Under the pieces are notes generated by a model, which saw only the letters and a list, made by a program, of their open reading frames with translations, was not told the origin of the DNA and searched no databases. Both the position numbers and the translations under genes were made by a program. 64,000 nucleotides of DNA from Homalodisca vitripennis (lineage: Eukaryota > Arthropoda > Insecta > Hemiptera > Cicadellidae): positions 148,205,501 through 148,269,500 of the forward strand of contig NC_060212.1 in assembly GCF_021130785.1 (NCBI RefSeq), written 5' to 3'. Below are positions 25,660 through 36,401 of the stretch, in pieces (within the stretch, counting starts at the first letter, position 1; each line of letters starts with the position of its first letter).

Positions 25660-26698
25660 ATCAGTAGATTACGTAACATGCTTTACGAAAGAACAAAAAT
25701 TATTACTATAAAACAAATTATTTTACATACATATACATATGAATATATATTATATGTGTATATAATATATTTCAAAAATATTATATATACTAATAATATA
25801 TATGATAAATAATTTCAATGTTAAAAAATAAAAACCTGAACAGTCGGTTTACAATTTTGAAATTTGTCAGAATTTTGGAAATTTGACTCCTATATTATTC
25901 GGTTTTGAGAATTCAAATAGATCCTATTTCTTAAGTGTCAAATAACGGTGAGATATAATTTTATCAATCACAAAACCTAAACATAAAACCTTTAGCGATG
26001 GTATTACCACATGAAAAAATTAATTTAACAACAGCGTATTTTTATATAAAATACATATAACTGACTGGTGCGACAGGATTAAGTTCAAGACTACTGAGAT
26101 TCAAACCAAGGTTACTGCAGAGAACCTTGAGCACTATATACTGCATTTGCGACAAGTTTGTAGTCTCATGGACCATAAAAAATCCGGAGATAAATTCAAG
26201 ACAAAATAAATAATAAGATAAACCAAGAGTCAAAATGTCAATAAATGTCTGTTAATGAACATGCGACCAGTGTTATGTAGTATTTTTGATTCTGCTCAGC
26301 CAATTTGCTTTAGTTAATTTTCACATACTATGTTTTGATCTGGGTTAAGCTCATCGCCTAAATTTTATGCGTGTCTAGTTTTATGCCTAGCAAGATTTTT
26401 TTTACCTGAAGATATGAAAGGGTTTCATTCCACAAAAGGTACTAATATATTTATGAAACATATAGCGATGGTAAGGTTCCGAAATTCTATTATCCTTTCA
26501 TGTCATCATCGTTATTAACAAACATTTTACAAAGAATGTAGTTTTCTGTTGCGATTAAAGAGTATTGGTATTTTGTAACTTATGAATTTACAACTTCACT
26601 TCAAAATGACTTGCATTTATTACTTAATAATAAATGTATTAGTCTTAAGTTGGAAATGCAACTGTACAGAGTAAATCTGAAATTATGAAACGAAAAAG

Positions 26699-26912
26699 TT
26701 GAAGCTAACACAAGAGGATAATTTAATAACTCAAATCACGTACAATGTTACTGAACATTCACTGAGGTATAAAGAACTTTATCTGCTCTGCAGTTCCAAA
26801 CTGGAAAGTTAGTACAACTATTGGAACTCTGGCACGGCATAGTTACTATAACATGTCGGCAGCTGCGTCTGTCGTTTAAATTCTCTTTCCATTTCAATAA
26901 ATATGGTTTAAT
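26699..26912. other. 214-bp identical block (copy 2)
   Basis: Identical to 6514-6727. It includes the candidate 40-codon frame starting at 26794 after the TGCAG; the stop is at 26914-26916, with one replacement in the last codon. A minus-strand frame (26945-26748) is also open across it. Confidence 0.85.
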
Positions 26913-28057
26913 GTAGTTTAATAATTCGTTGGTTTTTACATCCATTCAATTCAAAAGTTTAGTGGACCTAATGATAAGGTAAAAATGATGCTTTTAAATG
27001 AAAAAAAACCGAGGCTAATTATATGTATATCTTCTGGAGGTTATGTTACCATTATTGGATTCAGTCTACTCATTTCTTGAACTAAATATCTCCGACAATA
27101 AAAAATTAAAAATAAAAGACTGACCTGCATAATATAGTAAAATTATTATAAACAACATATATCATGGTAGATTTTAAGTATTAATATATTTCGTCACCTT
27201 AAAGTTTTATAAGTAACATTCCTTAAACCATAGTTTATAATTAAAATAATATTATTATTATTATTTTAAACCATTTTAAAATAGAATAGTTGAGTTTGTA
27301 AATATAAATCATTTTTGGAATAAAACATCTGGGTTACATTACACTTTAGAGTTAAGTTAATTCTTTTAAACTGTATATTTGTCCAGAATAAGTAAGACTG
27401 TACATAATAAATTTTAGAAATTACTCTTTGGAAATATCATATTATATATTATAATTCTCTTAATTCATTACTAGAACATCTTCCATATTATGCCATAAAA
27501 TGATATGAACAAACATGTTGATGTATCGTTTAGGAGAGTGCGCAGTGACATTAGTCTTATAATATGATTATTTTGCAGACTGGTAACAAAAATTAATTCC
27601 CAATTTCTGTATGATTGAACATCAGTGAAATATCTGAAAAATTATAAACAAATTGCCAGTTATTTTGCAGATGTGCTTATGTTAAATTAAAGCTGTATAA
27701 AAGTAACATCGAAATTTTGTTTCCTACTTTTGGGTTTAACCTCACTGATATTATTGGTCATAGATATTTTGAAATCTGAGAAACTGCTACACCAAGCAAT
27801 GCTTGATTCGCATTAGTGCCTACATTAAAATTTAGCTTCTCCCTAATTTCTGAACTTCGTTATAATCTTTTATATCTTGCAAAATTAAAGGTGCCAAAAT
27901 TATTCTAAAATTCAATAATTATTGATTATTTTAATAGCTTTGAGCTGATTCTCACTTCAAAAGGGCTTATAAATATGAAAGTACTCTTGGTGGAAGATTT
28001 AAAATTAGGCCCTTTAACAAACCGGTCTCTTCCAACTTTGTTTCATTACTTCCTCAG

Positions 28058-28108
28058 AGAGCTGAAAGGGTTGAATTTGAAAAGCTAAAATACTTAGTTC
28101 AGGCAAAG
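28058..28108 (+). CDS. 51-nt candidate micro-exon (copy 2)
   Basis: Same 17 codons as at 7919, with the pyrimidine-rich CCTCAG acceptor on the left and GTTTCAT as a possible donor on the right, so both splice borders are present. It lies about 0.5 kb left of the retrotransposon insertion. Confidence 0.45.
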
Positions 28109-28638
28109 GTTTCATATAAAGAAGTGATTGGGTTGTGGATGTAAAAATACAAAATTCGTTTTTCGTGAAAATATGTATTACTACACAAAACGTAAAGACC
28201 TATTTACTGTCGATAGGTGTATTTTCAGTAGGAATACGAGTAACTAATAGAGTATAATACTGTTTGAAAAATAAACTTAAAGGTTTGTGCATGAAAAAAA
28301 AAACAAGTTTAGACTCTTTAAAACTCTATTTAGTAAACTATAACCTAAATATATTCAAGCAAAATCATATACAAAACGGTCGATTATGATAATGTGAAAT
28401 ATATACGTGAAATTTCAATCACCTAAGAACACATTTGCTTGAAATGCCTGACGTTATGTTTGTAACACAATTTGTATATTTTATTTAACAATTTTATTGT
28501 TGGGGCCTTAGATATTTGGGGAATAATTGCTATCAAATCAAAAATTAGAGTAATATAAACACGTAAATAGCATTTATTATTATGGTGTTGTAAATATCAG
28601 TTATTTAGTAGTGTGGTGAGAAAACGAAATAACCAAAA

Positions 28639-28643
28639 TAAAT
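28639..28643. repeat. Target-site duplication, left (TAAAT)
   Basis: The five bases abutting the left LTR equal the five bases abutting the right LTR (35491-35495). Five-base duplications are usual for BEL/Pao integration. Confidence 0.93.
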
Positions 28644-29088
28644 TGTTCAGTATTTATTTCGTAGTTAACGGCTGGTGTTGTTACTGGCCCGAGATGACGT
28701 CACCGACTCGCAGCCCCTTCTCCAACCCCTTCAAGATAAGAAGACGCGGCTCATTATTCTCTCCGCAGGCGGCGTACTGGACACACGCTGCTGCCCGCAT
28801 TCCACCCCAATACATGAACAGTTTCACGTTTATACAGCTCTATTTTGTTTTTATGTATTTCAAGTCAATATAGTTACTTTATTTACCCTCTCGGAGTGAA
28901 TCATTCCCCTTGTTGTCCACCGCTCTCCATCTACAAGACCTACACAAGACTTCTGGTGATCCTGGACTCCCCGCTGCCCTGGCCGAGGACCTCGACGACC
29001 CCGTTCTACGAGACTCCCCCAAGGTACATCACCAGTCGTTTTTATTTCGGCTATACCGCGGTTACGGCTCTTCCTCAAAGACCGTACA
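28644..29088 (+). repeat. 5' LTR
   Basis: 445 bp, from TGTTCAGTATTT to AAAGACCGTACA. No difference from the 3' LTR is visible on base-by-base reading. Short open frames inside it are duplicated in the other LTR and are not genes. It should carry the promoter and start of the genomic RNA; I could not place TATA, initiator or polyadenylation signals with confidence. Confidence 0.97.
28695..28702. promoter_or_regulatory. CRE-like palindrome TGACGTCA in 5' LTR
   Basis: Perfect 8-bp CRE/ATF consensus, about 50 bases into the LTR, repeated at 35097-35104 in the 3' LTR. An 8-mer can occur by chance; a role in transcription is inference. Confidence 0.4.
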
Positions 29089-29090
29089 TT

Positions 29091-29107
29091 TGGTCCTCCG
29101 GGCCGGA
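29091..29107 (+). promoter_or_regulatory. Primer-binding site, tRNA-Tyr-like
   Basis: TGGTCCTCCGGGCCGGA begins two bases after the LTR. It resembles the complement of the 3' end of insect tRNA-Tyr with two differences, both C or G where I recall T or A. The primer identity rests on memory of the tRNA sequence. Confidence 0.6.
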
Positions 29108-29647
29108 TCAGCTGGTCCTATACGGAACGCTTCAGTTTCATGCAAAAAACAGTCCACTAAGTTTTAACATTTAATTTGAGTTCAAATCAAAACTCAACCG
29201 CCTCATGAAACAAACCTGATTAGCATTAAAAATAAAATTAGCATTTAAGCTAAGTTTCGTGAACTGAACTATAGAGCCAGACAGACAGGTACAGAACTGC
29301 AGGTTATGTTTATTGATTGCGCTGCGTATCGGCCGCTATGTGATTGTCGCTCAGCTGATTGAGTATTTCTGTCCGCCGACCGGACGCTCTTATCTATTTT
29401 GAGCAACTTATCTGTCAGCTGTTTCTATTTAAAAACTAATAATTTTCTATCACTGAGGGAATCATTCTTATTTTCTTAATCACTCAATCTAATATTATTT
29501 CTGTGTCACTGTTTTGTTTGAAGATTACTTGTTTTATTTTTGTCAAGGTTTACTAAATTAGTTTGTAAGCAGGTTAATTTAGTAAATAAGGATTCTGTCT
29601 TCTGTAGGGTGTTTTTCATATTTTGTATTTAATTAGTGTTTAAAAAT
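29108..29647 (+). other. Untranslated leader of the retrotransposon
   Basis: About 540 bases between the primer-binding site and the first plausible gag ATG, with no long open frame. Packaging signals would be expected here, but none can be identified by eye. Confidence 0.7.
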
Positions 29648-30674
29648 ATGGCTTCTACAAAACTAGAACAATGTGTGAAAAAGAGAGAAAGGTATTTTTC
29701 AAAGGTTACAGCTGTGTTTTGATTTAATCAAGGAACTTCCAGGTGAAACTAATGATTTTGTCGCTAGGTATTCAAATTTAAAGTCTTTGTACTCAGACTT
29801 TGAAGCCCTTTCAGAACAGATGGATAATCTTAATCTTGAATTAGATGACCCCAAGGACACTGTAGATACTAGTTCCGCCTTCAAGCAGTTTTATACCATG
29901 TACTATAAATGTAAAGCCACCTATGATGTTATTGTAGCTACTACGACTAAAACTGTCGATGTAGATCTCTCACAAACCTCACTTGTAAAACCTAAGCTTC
30001 CGCAAATAGATATAAGTAAGTTTGGTGGACAGTTAGAGCAGTTTAATTCCTTCAGATCTCTGTATGATAATTTAATTCACAATACCTCCATGGCCCCTAT
30101 TGAAAAGTTTAGTTATTTAAAAAGCTTACTGGAAGGCCCTGCTCTGTGCATTGTTGAAGCCATACCCTTTGATCCAGCTAACTACACTCTAGCCTATGAC
30201 ACTCTAGTGGAACGCTACACTAATCCACGCCTCCTAGCTAGTTTTTATCTTAATAAAATACTTGATCAACAACCTGTAAAGACCCCTAGTCTAAGTAGCC
30301 TAAGACAGATCGTAGATGTGTTTCACATAAATGTTCAAGCATTGAAAAGTCTAAATATCAGTGACTTGTCTGGTTTTATGCTCTTGCAACTAGCTTTACG
30401 CCTCTTAGACAATAATACTAGAAAAGCGTTTGAACTAGAAGTGAAATCCAAACAGTTTCCTATATTGGAAGACCTTATGGAGTTTCTTCGCGCTCAGTGT
30501 ACCGTCTATGAACTCACCAAAGAAACACACAAAGCTAGTGTAGTTACGTCAAGACCACCCGCACCCCTTCCCCGCAAGGCGTTGTTCTCAGGTCAACACG
30601 GTGCTTCACATTCAGAGAAGACTAACTCGTCGCCTTGTCGCCCTGCCTCTCAGTGTCCTATATGTAAAAAATAA
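29648..30674 (+). pseudogene. gag: gag (BEL/Pao), frameshifted near its start
   Basis: Capsid and nucleic-acid-binding precursor. The plausible ATG at 29648 opens a frame that hits TGA within 25 codons. The body of gag lies in the next frame, open to 30674. The change of frame falls at the T run 29695-29699. The body has a coiled-coil-like N-terminal part, then a DUF1759-type region at about 30000-30500 (PQIDISKFGG, YLKSLLEGPA, YTNPRLLASFY). It ends in the first cysteines of a zinc knuckle (CPIC) just before a TAA created at the A run 30666-30671. The known family has gag fused to or followed by pol; here the join is broken. Confidence 0.85.
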
Positions 30675-31228
30675 CCATCAACTTTACCGCTGTGACCAGT
30701 TTATTGCTTTGCCCTTACATGAACGTTATAATTCTGTGCGCTCATTTAAACGATGTTTTTCATGTCTTGGGTCACACACCATGTGTCTGCGTCTGCGTGT
30801 ACTTCAAATGCGAGTTGTAGATTTTGTAAAAGTAAGAAACATCACTCTCTACTCCATGACAAGCGGGTCTCCACTCCGCCGCCCCGTCCACTCAGACGCA
30901 CCTCACTCTCACATCTCTACACCTGCGTCACCCCCCTCAGTAGTCGGCGCTTCCGCCGCCGCGCCTACACCTCAGACAACCGCACCCGTTCAAACACTGT
31001 CCTGTCAGTCTCAGCGAACTAACACAAGAAATGTTGCTTTGTTAGGCACCGCTCAAGTACTCATTCAAGACGATTTAGGTCATTGGCAAACGTGCAGAGC
31101 TGTCATTGACGGAGGTAGTCAAATCAACTTTGTCACTCAATCATTAGCTCAGACTTTACGACTACCTATCAAAAGGTGTAATGTTAACATTTCAGGCATT
31201 GGTCAACAATGTGGCATAAACACAAAAA
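30675..31228 (+). pseudogene. Zinc-knuckle and protease region of pol, broken
   Basis: Continuation of the polyprotein in shifting frames. Frame 1 gives the rest of the first knuckle (CFSCLGSH), frame 0 at about 30785-30930 gives the second (CRFCKSKKHHSLLH), and frame 1 again gives the aspartic protease. The catalytic aspartate is in AVIDGGSQINFVT, at 31108; DGG replaces the more usual D-S-G or D-T-G triad. Frame changes fall near 30771-30780 and probably in the C run 30931-30936, then at the A run 31224-31228. A proline/serine-rich linker lies between knuckles and protease. Confidence 0.8.
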
Positions 31229-33658
31229 GGCCTCGTTACTTGCAACATAGCCTCTCGCTACAACAGCGACGTCCAACTACAGTTGGATGCAGTTATCATT
31301 TCCAAGATAGCATCTAATCTTCCTACAGCCCCGCTTTCAGAATCTCTAAGGCAGAGATTCAATTCTTTGATTCTAGCAGACCCTGACTTTAATCATCCTG
31401 CTAAAGTTGACATTCTCTTTGGAGCTCAAGCTTTCACAGACATGCTTACCAATGAACTTTCCATCATCAAAGGGCAGCCTACCGCGCTGCACACAATATT
31501 TGGTTGGGTTCTCATGGGTGATGTCCCCATGGAATCACCTTCTCACCAACGAAACTCTCTCTTTGTTTCATCGTCTCTAAGCACTGATCGACTCCTTGAA
31601 CAATTCTGGGAAATGGAAGAAATCAATTTTCCAAAACCCCTCAGTCCCGCTGATCAGTTCTGTGAAGATCATTATCAATCAACCATCTCTAGAGACGAAA
31701 CCGGACGATATGTAGCCTCATTACCCTTCAAAAATGGCGTCCCCTCTGACCTAGGCTCCACACGAGAAATAGCTCTTCGCAAGTATCTCCAACAGGAAAG
31801 ACGGCTTGAAAGAAAGCCGGGAAATCTGGCTCATTATTCAGACAATTTACAAAACTATGTTGACCTAGGTCACATGTGTCTCTCCCCTCAGCCCTCTCCA
31901 TATGTCCTCACACATCACGGAGTTGTAAAAGAATCATCTTCATCTTCACCTCTTCGAGTTGTCTTTAACGCCTCTGAAGTAAGTGACACGAATCAGTCTC
32001 TTAATAAATTGCTGTTGACTGGACCCAAGCTCCAAGCCGACATCGGAACTGTTATCTCTATGTTTCGATTGCACCCCATCGCTCTGACATGCGATATAAA
32101 ACAAATGTATCGAGCCATAAAAGTTGCTCCTTCTGACCGCAAATACCAACATTTGTTTTGGCGTTCTGGCCCTTCTGGCCCTGTCCAAGAATGGGAACTT
32201 CAACGATTAACTTTTGGTCTCTCATCAAGCCCTTTCATCGCCCTTCGAACTTTGAAGCAACTAGTTCTCGACGAAGGTCCTAACTACCCCAATGCTGCAG
32301 AAGTGCTAAACTCGTCCTGCTACATCGATGACATCGTCTGTGGTGCCTCTTCGGAACACGCAGCCCTTCAATTGTTTGATGAACTCAATCAACTCTGCGT
32401 ATCTGGTGGTTTCGAACTTCACAAATGGGCTAGTTCAAGTGTTTCCGTTCTCAACACCATCCCTTCTGACCACAGAGAAAGACCACATCCCCTTGGATCC
32501 ATTCACTCCATCAAAGTACTAGGACTTGAATGGGACCCTTCCACGGATTGTTTTCACTACGCTATTGCCCCTGTAAATAAAACTCCGACCAAACGAAATG
32601 TCTTATCTCAAGTTGCCCGAGTGTATGATGTCAACGGTTTCATCAGTCCAGTTATCTTCACACTAAAACACTTGCTTCAGCAAATATGGGTTGGAAAATT
32701 AGACTGGGACGATCCACTCCCAAAACATCTACACATTGTTTGGGATAAATTTGTCAAAGAACTTCCACTTATGTCACAAATAAATATCCCTCGCTATATC
32801 CTCAGTACGTACATATCCGTCCAACTCATAGGTTTTTCAGACTCTTCTCAGAAAGGCATGTGCTCGGTATTGTATCTAAGAGTCGAATGTGAAAACAAAA
32901 CTACCGGATGTAGCCTATTGCATTCTAAAACCAAAGTTGCTCCACTCAAACCACTAACGATACCCCGCTTGGAATTATGCGCAGCGTTGCTCCTCTCCCA
33001 ACTGGTCAAAGCTAACCAGAAGCTTATCACCAAACTACAGATATCAGATATCTTTTTATTCACAGACTCAATGAATGTTCTTGGTTGGATAAGAACACCT
33101 CCGCACCTTCTAGAAACTTTCGTCTCAAACCGAGTTTGTAAAGTAACGGAAAACACGTCTATTGATGTTTGGCGTCACATTTCAGGAGACAACAATACCG
33201 CAGATTGTGGCACTAGAGGTCTGATGCCCTCTGGCTTACTTGATCACCCGCTTTGGTGGCATGGCCCCTCCTTTCTACTAAATGAAATTTCCTCTTGGCC
33301 TGTATCACCTGGAAAAACCTCCTCTGAAGTAATTGAGATCAAGAAAACACCATTTAGCAATACACTAACAACTAACGTTATACCACCAAACGATCTGTAC
33401 CAGTGGATAAATCGATTTTCTTCACTCACTAAACTACAAAATGCAATGAGTTATGTACTAAGATTCATTCATAACATCCGATCCAGACAGTCTGCTAAAC
33501 GTTTTGGTCCTTTATCTGTAAATGAACGAACCGAAGCCCTTGCTCAATGTGTAAAAACTCGTTCAAAAGCAACACTATTCTCCAGAAATAAAAGCAATCA
33601 ATCAAGGAAAGCCATGCTCTCCTTCGCTAAGAAAACTCACACCATTTTTATCATCTGA
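31229..33658 (+). pseudogene. pol: Reverse transcriptase and RNase H region of pol, intact in one frame
   Basis: The longest open frame in the window, about 2.4 kb without a stop. It begins with the end of the protease domain (VDILFGAQAF, IFGWVLMG). Then comes the BEL/Pao-type reverse transcriptase, with aspartate in LTCDIKQMY at 32093 and the YIDD box at 32321-32332. RNase H follows: aspartate in GFSDSS at 32840, LELCAALLLSQLV, FLFTDSMNVLGWI, and NTADCGTRG. All the catalytic acidic residues I would expect are present. The frame ends at 33658 after a frame change near the A run 33632-33635. It has no start codon of its own, being part of a polyprotein. Together with the breaks around it, it cannot yield a complete Pol. 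Confidence 0.93.
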
Positions 33659-34877
33659 TACCCTCATGGTGGGGGGTAGACTGAAGTTTTCTCCCTTGCC
33701 TGAGTCTTCGAAGCACCCTGTTTTGATTCCTTCTCAAAGTCACTTCGCAACTCTATTGTGTGATCACTATCACCTGTACTCTCTTCATGGTGGTCCCAAA
33801 ATAGTTCAATCTCTTATTCAACGCCGCTACTGGATTCCTGGTGCGAGAAATCTCATCCGAAAACGCATTTTTTCGATGTCTCACTTGCTTTAGAATGAAA
33901 GCAAAACCCACACAACCCCTAATGGCAGACTTGCCCCCCTCTCGCTTCAAGCAAACGCGATGCTTCACCAACGTTGGATTGGATTTTGCTGGTCCCTTTC
34001 TTGTTAAAGAAAGTACTAGAAGAAAACGCAAAATTGTCTAAATGCTACATTGCTCTTTTTGTATGCATGACAGTCAAGGCTGTTCATCTAGAACTAGTCC
34101 ACTCTCTCAATACTGAATCTTGTCTAGCCGCAATCGACCGTTTTATTGCTAGAAGAGGTTTATGCCGAAACATATATTCTGATCAAGGCCGCAACTTCAT
34201 TGGTGCTGCTCGTCAGCTTCAAGAAGTTTATTCTCTACTCAAGAACTCCACGCCACTGATCTCAGACCACTTAGCCAAGAACGAAATCCATTGGAACTTC
34301 AATCCACCCTGTGCTCCGAACTTTGGTGGTCTCTGGGAAGCTGCAGTGAAGTCGACCAAGCATCATCTGAAGAGAATAATACAAAACCACCACTTCACTT
34401 CAGAAGAATTCTCGACATTCTTATGCCGCATTGAAGCTGTTCTGAACTCCAGGCCGCTCTGCGCACTTCCATCATCACCTGACGACGACTTCAACTACTT
34501 GACTCCAGGCCATTTCCTCACTGGAGATCTTCTGCTGTCACGTCCAGAAGAGGACATCACTTCCGAGCCACTCAGTCTTCTATCTCGTTGGCAACAAGTG
34601 TCTCGCGCCACTCAACACTTCTGGAAGAGCTGGAAGAAAGACTAACCTCCACTCGCAAATCCAACGCCCAAAATGGACTGAACAAACTACAAATGTACAG
34701 GAAAATGACCTAGTATTAATGTACTCTAACAATAGTGATCCTCTAACTTGGCCCCTAGGTAGGATTATCAAAGTGTTACCTAGCTCTGACAACATTGTTC
34801 GTGTGGTCCAAGTGAAAACCCCGTCAGGTATTGTAACCCGTCCTGTAAATAAGTTGGTTGTTTTACCTAATGTTTAG
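33636..34877 (+). pseudogene. Integrase region of pol with C-terminal DUF5641-like domain, broken
   Basis: Frame 0 to about 33867 carries the start of the HHCC zinc-binding domain (HLYSLHGGPK). Frame 1 to about 34030 carries its cysteines (CLTCFR) and the first catalytic aspartate (GLDFAG, 33982). Frame 2 to 34645 carries the second aspartate (IYSDQGRNF, 34181) and the glutamate (GGLWEAAVKS, 34337). Frame 0 then gives the C-terminal PLTWPLGRI and VVLPNV segment, ending at TAG 34875-34877. Frame changes lie at the T run 33868-33873, the A run 34030-34033 and near 34640. The DDE triad is present but split among frames. Confidence 0.9.
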
Positions 34878-35033
34878 TCATAATCTCCTTAGTGTACATA
34901 TAACTCCATTTTCTATTCATATTTAGCTCTTAATTAATGATAAATTGACTCAGGTATGTTTCATGACGAATGGTAAATTTTCTTCAATCATAACGTATTC
35001 TTTTCTTACTTGGGTCAAAAAATGTCCTTTTTT
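34878..35033 (+). other. Untranslated 3' region of the retrotransposon
   Basis: About 155 AT-rich bases between the pol stop and the purine tract; no envelope-like frame. Confidence 0.8.
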
Positions 35034-35045
35034 GGGTGGGGGGAA
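35034..35045 (+). promoter_or_regulatory. Polypurine tract
   Basis: GGGTGGGGGGAA immediately before the 3' LTR; a purine run with one T, the expected plus-strand primer site. Confidence 0.8.
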
Positions 35046-35490
35046 TGTTCAGTATTTATTTCGTAGTTAACGGCTGGTGTTGTTACTGGCCCGAGATGAC
35101 GTCACCGACTCGCAGCCCCTTCTCCAACCCCTTCAAGATAAGAAGACGCGGCTCATTATTCTCTCCGCAGGCGGCGTACTGGACACACGCTGCTGCCCGC
35201 ATTCCACCCCAATACATGAACAGTTTCACGTTTATACAGCTCTATTTTGTTTTTATGTATTTCAAGTCAATATAGTTACTTTATTTACCCTCTCGGAGTG
35301 AATCATTCCCCTTGTTGTCCACCGCTCTCCATCTACAAGACCTACACAAGACTTCTGGTGATCCTGGACTCCCCGCTGCCCTGGCCGAGGACCTCGACGA
35401 CCCCGTTCTACGAGACTCCCCCAAGGTACATCACCAGTCGTTTTTATTTCGGCTATACCGCGGTTACGGCTCTTCCTCAAAGACCGTACA
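35046..35490 (+). repeat. 3' LTR
   Basis: 445 bp, visually identical to 28644-29088, including the CRE-like octamer at 35097-35104. It is followed by the TAAAT target duplication. Confidence 0.97.
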
Positions 35491-35495
35491 TAAAT
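35491..35495. repeat. Target-site duplication, right (TAAAT)
   Basis: Matches 28639-28643. Sequence beyond it resumes copy 2 at the equivalent of 8530 and 47620. Confidence 0.93.
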
Positions 35496-36249
35496 GAAAT
35501 GTTATCTTACGAAATAAAGAAACCTAAATTTGAGTTGTATAAGCCAAAAAGTTGATTCAAGTAACTCTAGAGGATTTTTTGTTCCAGTGCATTGTAAAAC
35601 CACGCAAATATTTTTTTCACTTTCTCTCAACCGACTGTTTCGTTATATTGTCTTACTATCAACAAATCTCTTGTATAACTAATTATTTATAAAGAGGCAT
35701 TTAAGTTTAAAATGATTAGGAATATATTACGATTTACATGCAAGACTCAAATTAACTATTGCTAGTTTTTAACGTAATCTAAGCCAATTAAACAGCATTT
35801 TGCTCATCGACTCCATTCCACGCCTCCATAGAGATTAAAAAACTCAAACTCTTAAAATTACCCATTAAGTTTTTTGTGTTGTTGGTAGAATACGGAAAAA
35901 TACCCATCTTTACATTTAAATTAAATCAGCAATAGATATGCGAGCTCTAAGCATATGAATAGAAGTGATATGCTATGAAAATGTATTTTATTGCATCAAT
36001 GGATGTACTAATCCAAACCATTAGTATACACTGTAAACAACTGTTCTTGTGACAATCGTATCAATAATAAACTGAAGAGTTTCGATATTTGAAATAAATC
36101 CGCTCAAAAGTATCACTATCTAATTGAACTATTGATTTAAAATGTTTTACTAAATTGAAAGGATTTAAGTTTCAGATCAATATTTAAACTTAAAGAATAG
36201 TAATGTTAAAATAATGAACGGTTCATTTGTTTCATTCAGAATGATGTAC

Positions 36250-36401
36250 GTTGCTACGACTAAAGAGAGCGAGGAAAACAAAAGCAATCCAATTTCTGTC
36301 AAAGAGTGGTTTAAGTCGTTTGAAATCACATTGCATTTCTTTCTGAAAGTCTCTGAACATCTGAACGTTCTTAGAACAGTATTTTCTCCATGTCTTCTCG
36401 G
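36250..36401 (+). pseudogene. Exon-like island, copy 2, acceptor AG changed
   Basis: Same frame as at 9283, with the GTATGT donor kept. The preceding GATGTAG is GATGTAC here. This would remove the proposed acceptor but also removes the upstream in-frame stop, so the open frame runs back to an ATG at 36214. Confidence 0.38.

Larger units (their letters stand above)
28644..35490 (+). mobile_element. Full-length BEL/Pao LTR retrotransposon
   Basis: A 6847-bp element with 445-bp LTRs beginning TG and ending CA, a primer-binding site, a purine tract and a 5-bp target duplication. The internal order is gag with DUF1759-like region, CCHC zinc knuckles, DxGS aspartic protease, reverse transcriptase with YIDD, RNase H, HHCC plus DDE integrase and a C-terminal DUF5641-like region. 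RNase H before integrase, together with the DUF1759 and peptidase A17 type sequence, identifies BEL/Pao rather than Gypsy or Copia. It is much GC-richer than the host DNA. The LTRs look identical, so insertion appears recent, yet the coding region has about nine frame changes. Confidence 0.96.

Noticed and set aside
28613..29174. Several 60-109 codon frames in both LTRs (also 35036-35555)
   Set aside because: They overlap each other on both strands, are exact duplicates in the two LTRs, and lie in regulatory LTR sequence; chance frames in GC-richer DNA.
31283..33658. Treating 31283 as the start of an independent 791-residue gene
   Set aside because: The codon there is TTG, and the frame is open further upstream to the A run at 31224; it is part of a retrotransposon polyprotein, not a separate gene.
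30666..34040. Programmed ribosomal frameshifting as the explanation of all gag-pol breaks
   Set aside because: One shift could be programmed, but about nine shifts inside domains, mostly at homopolymers, fit mutation or sequencing error.
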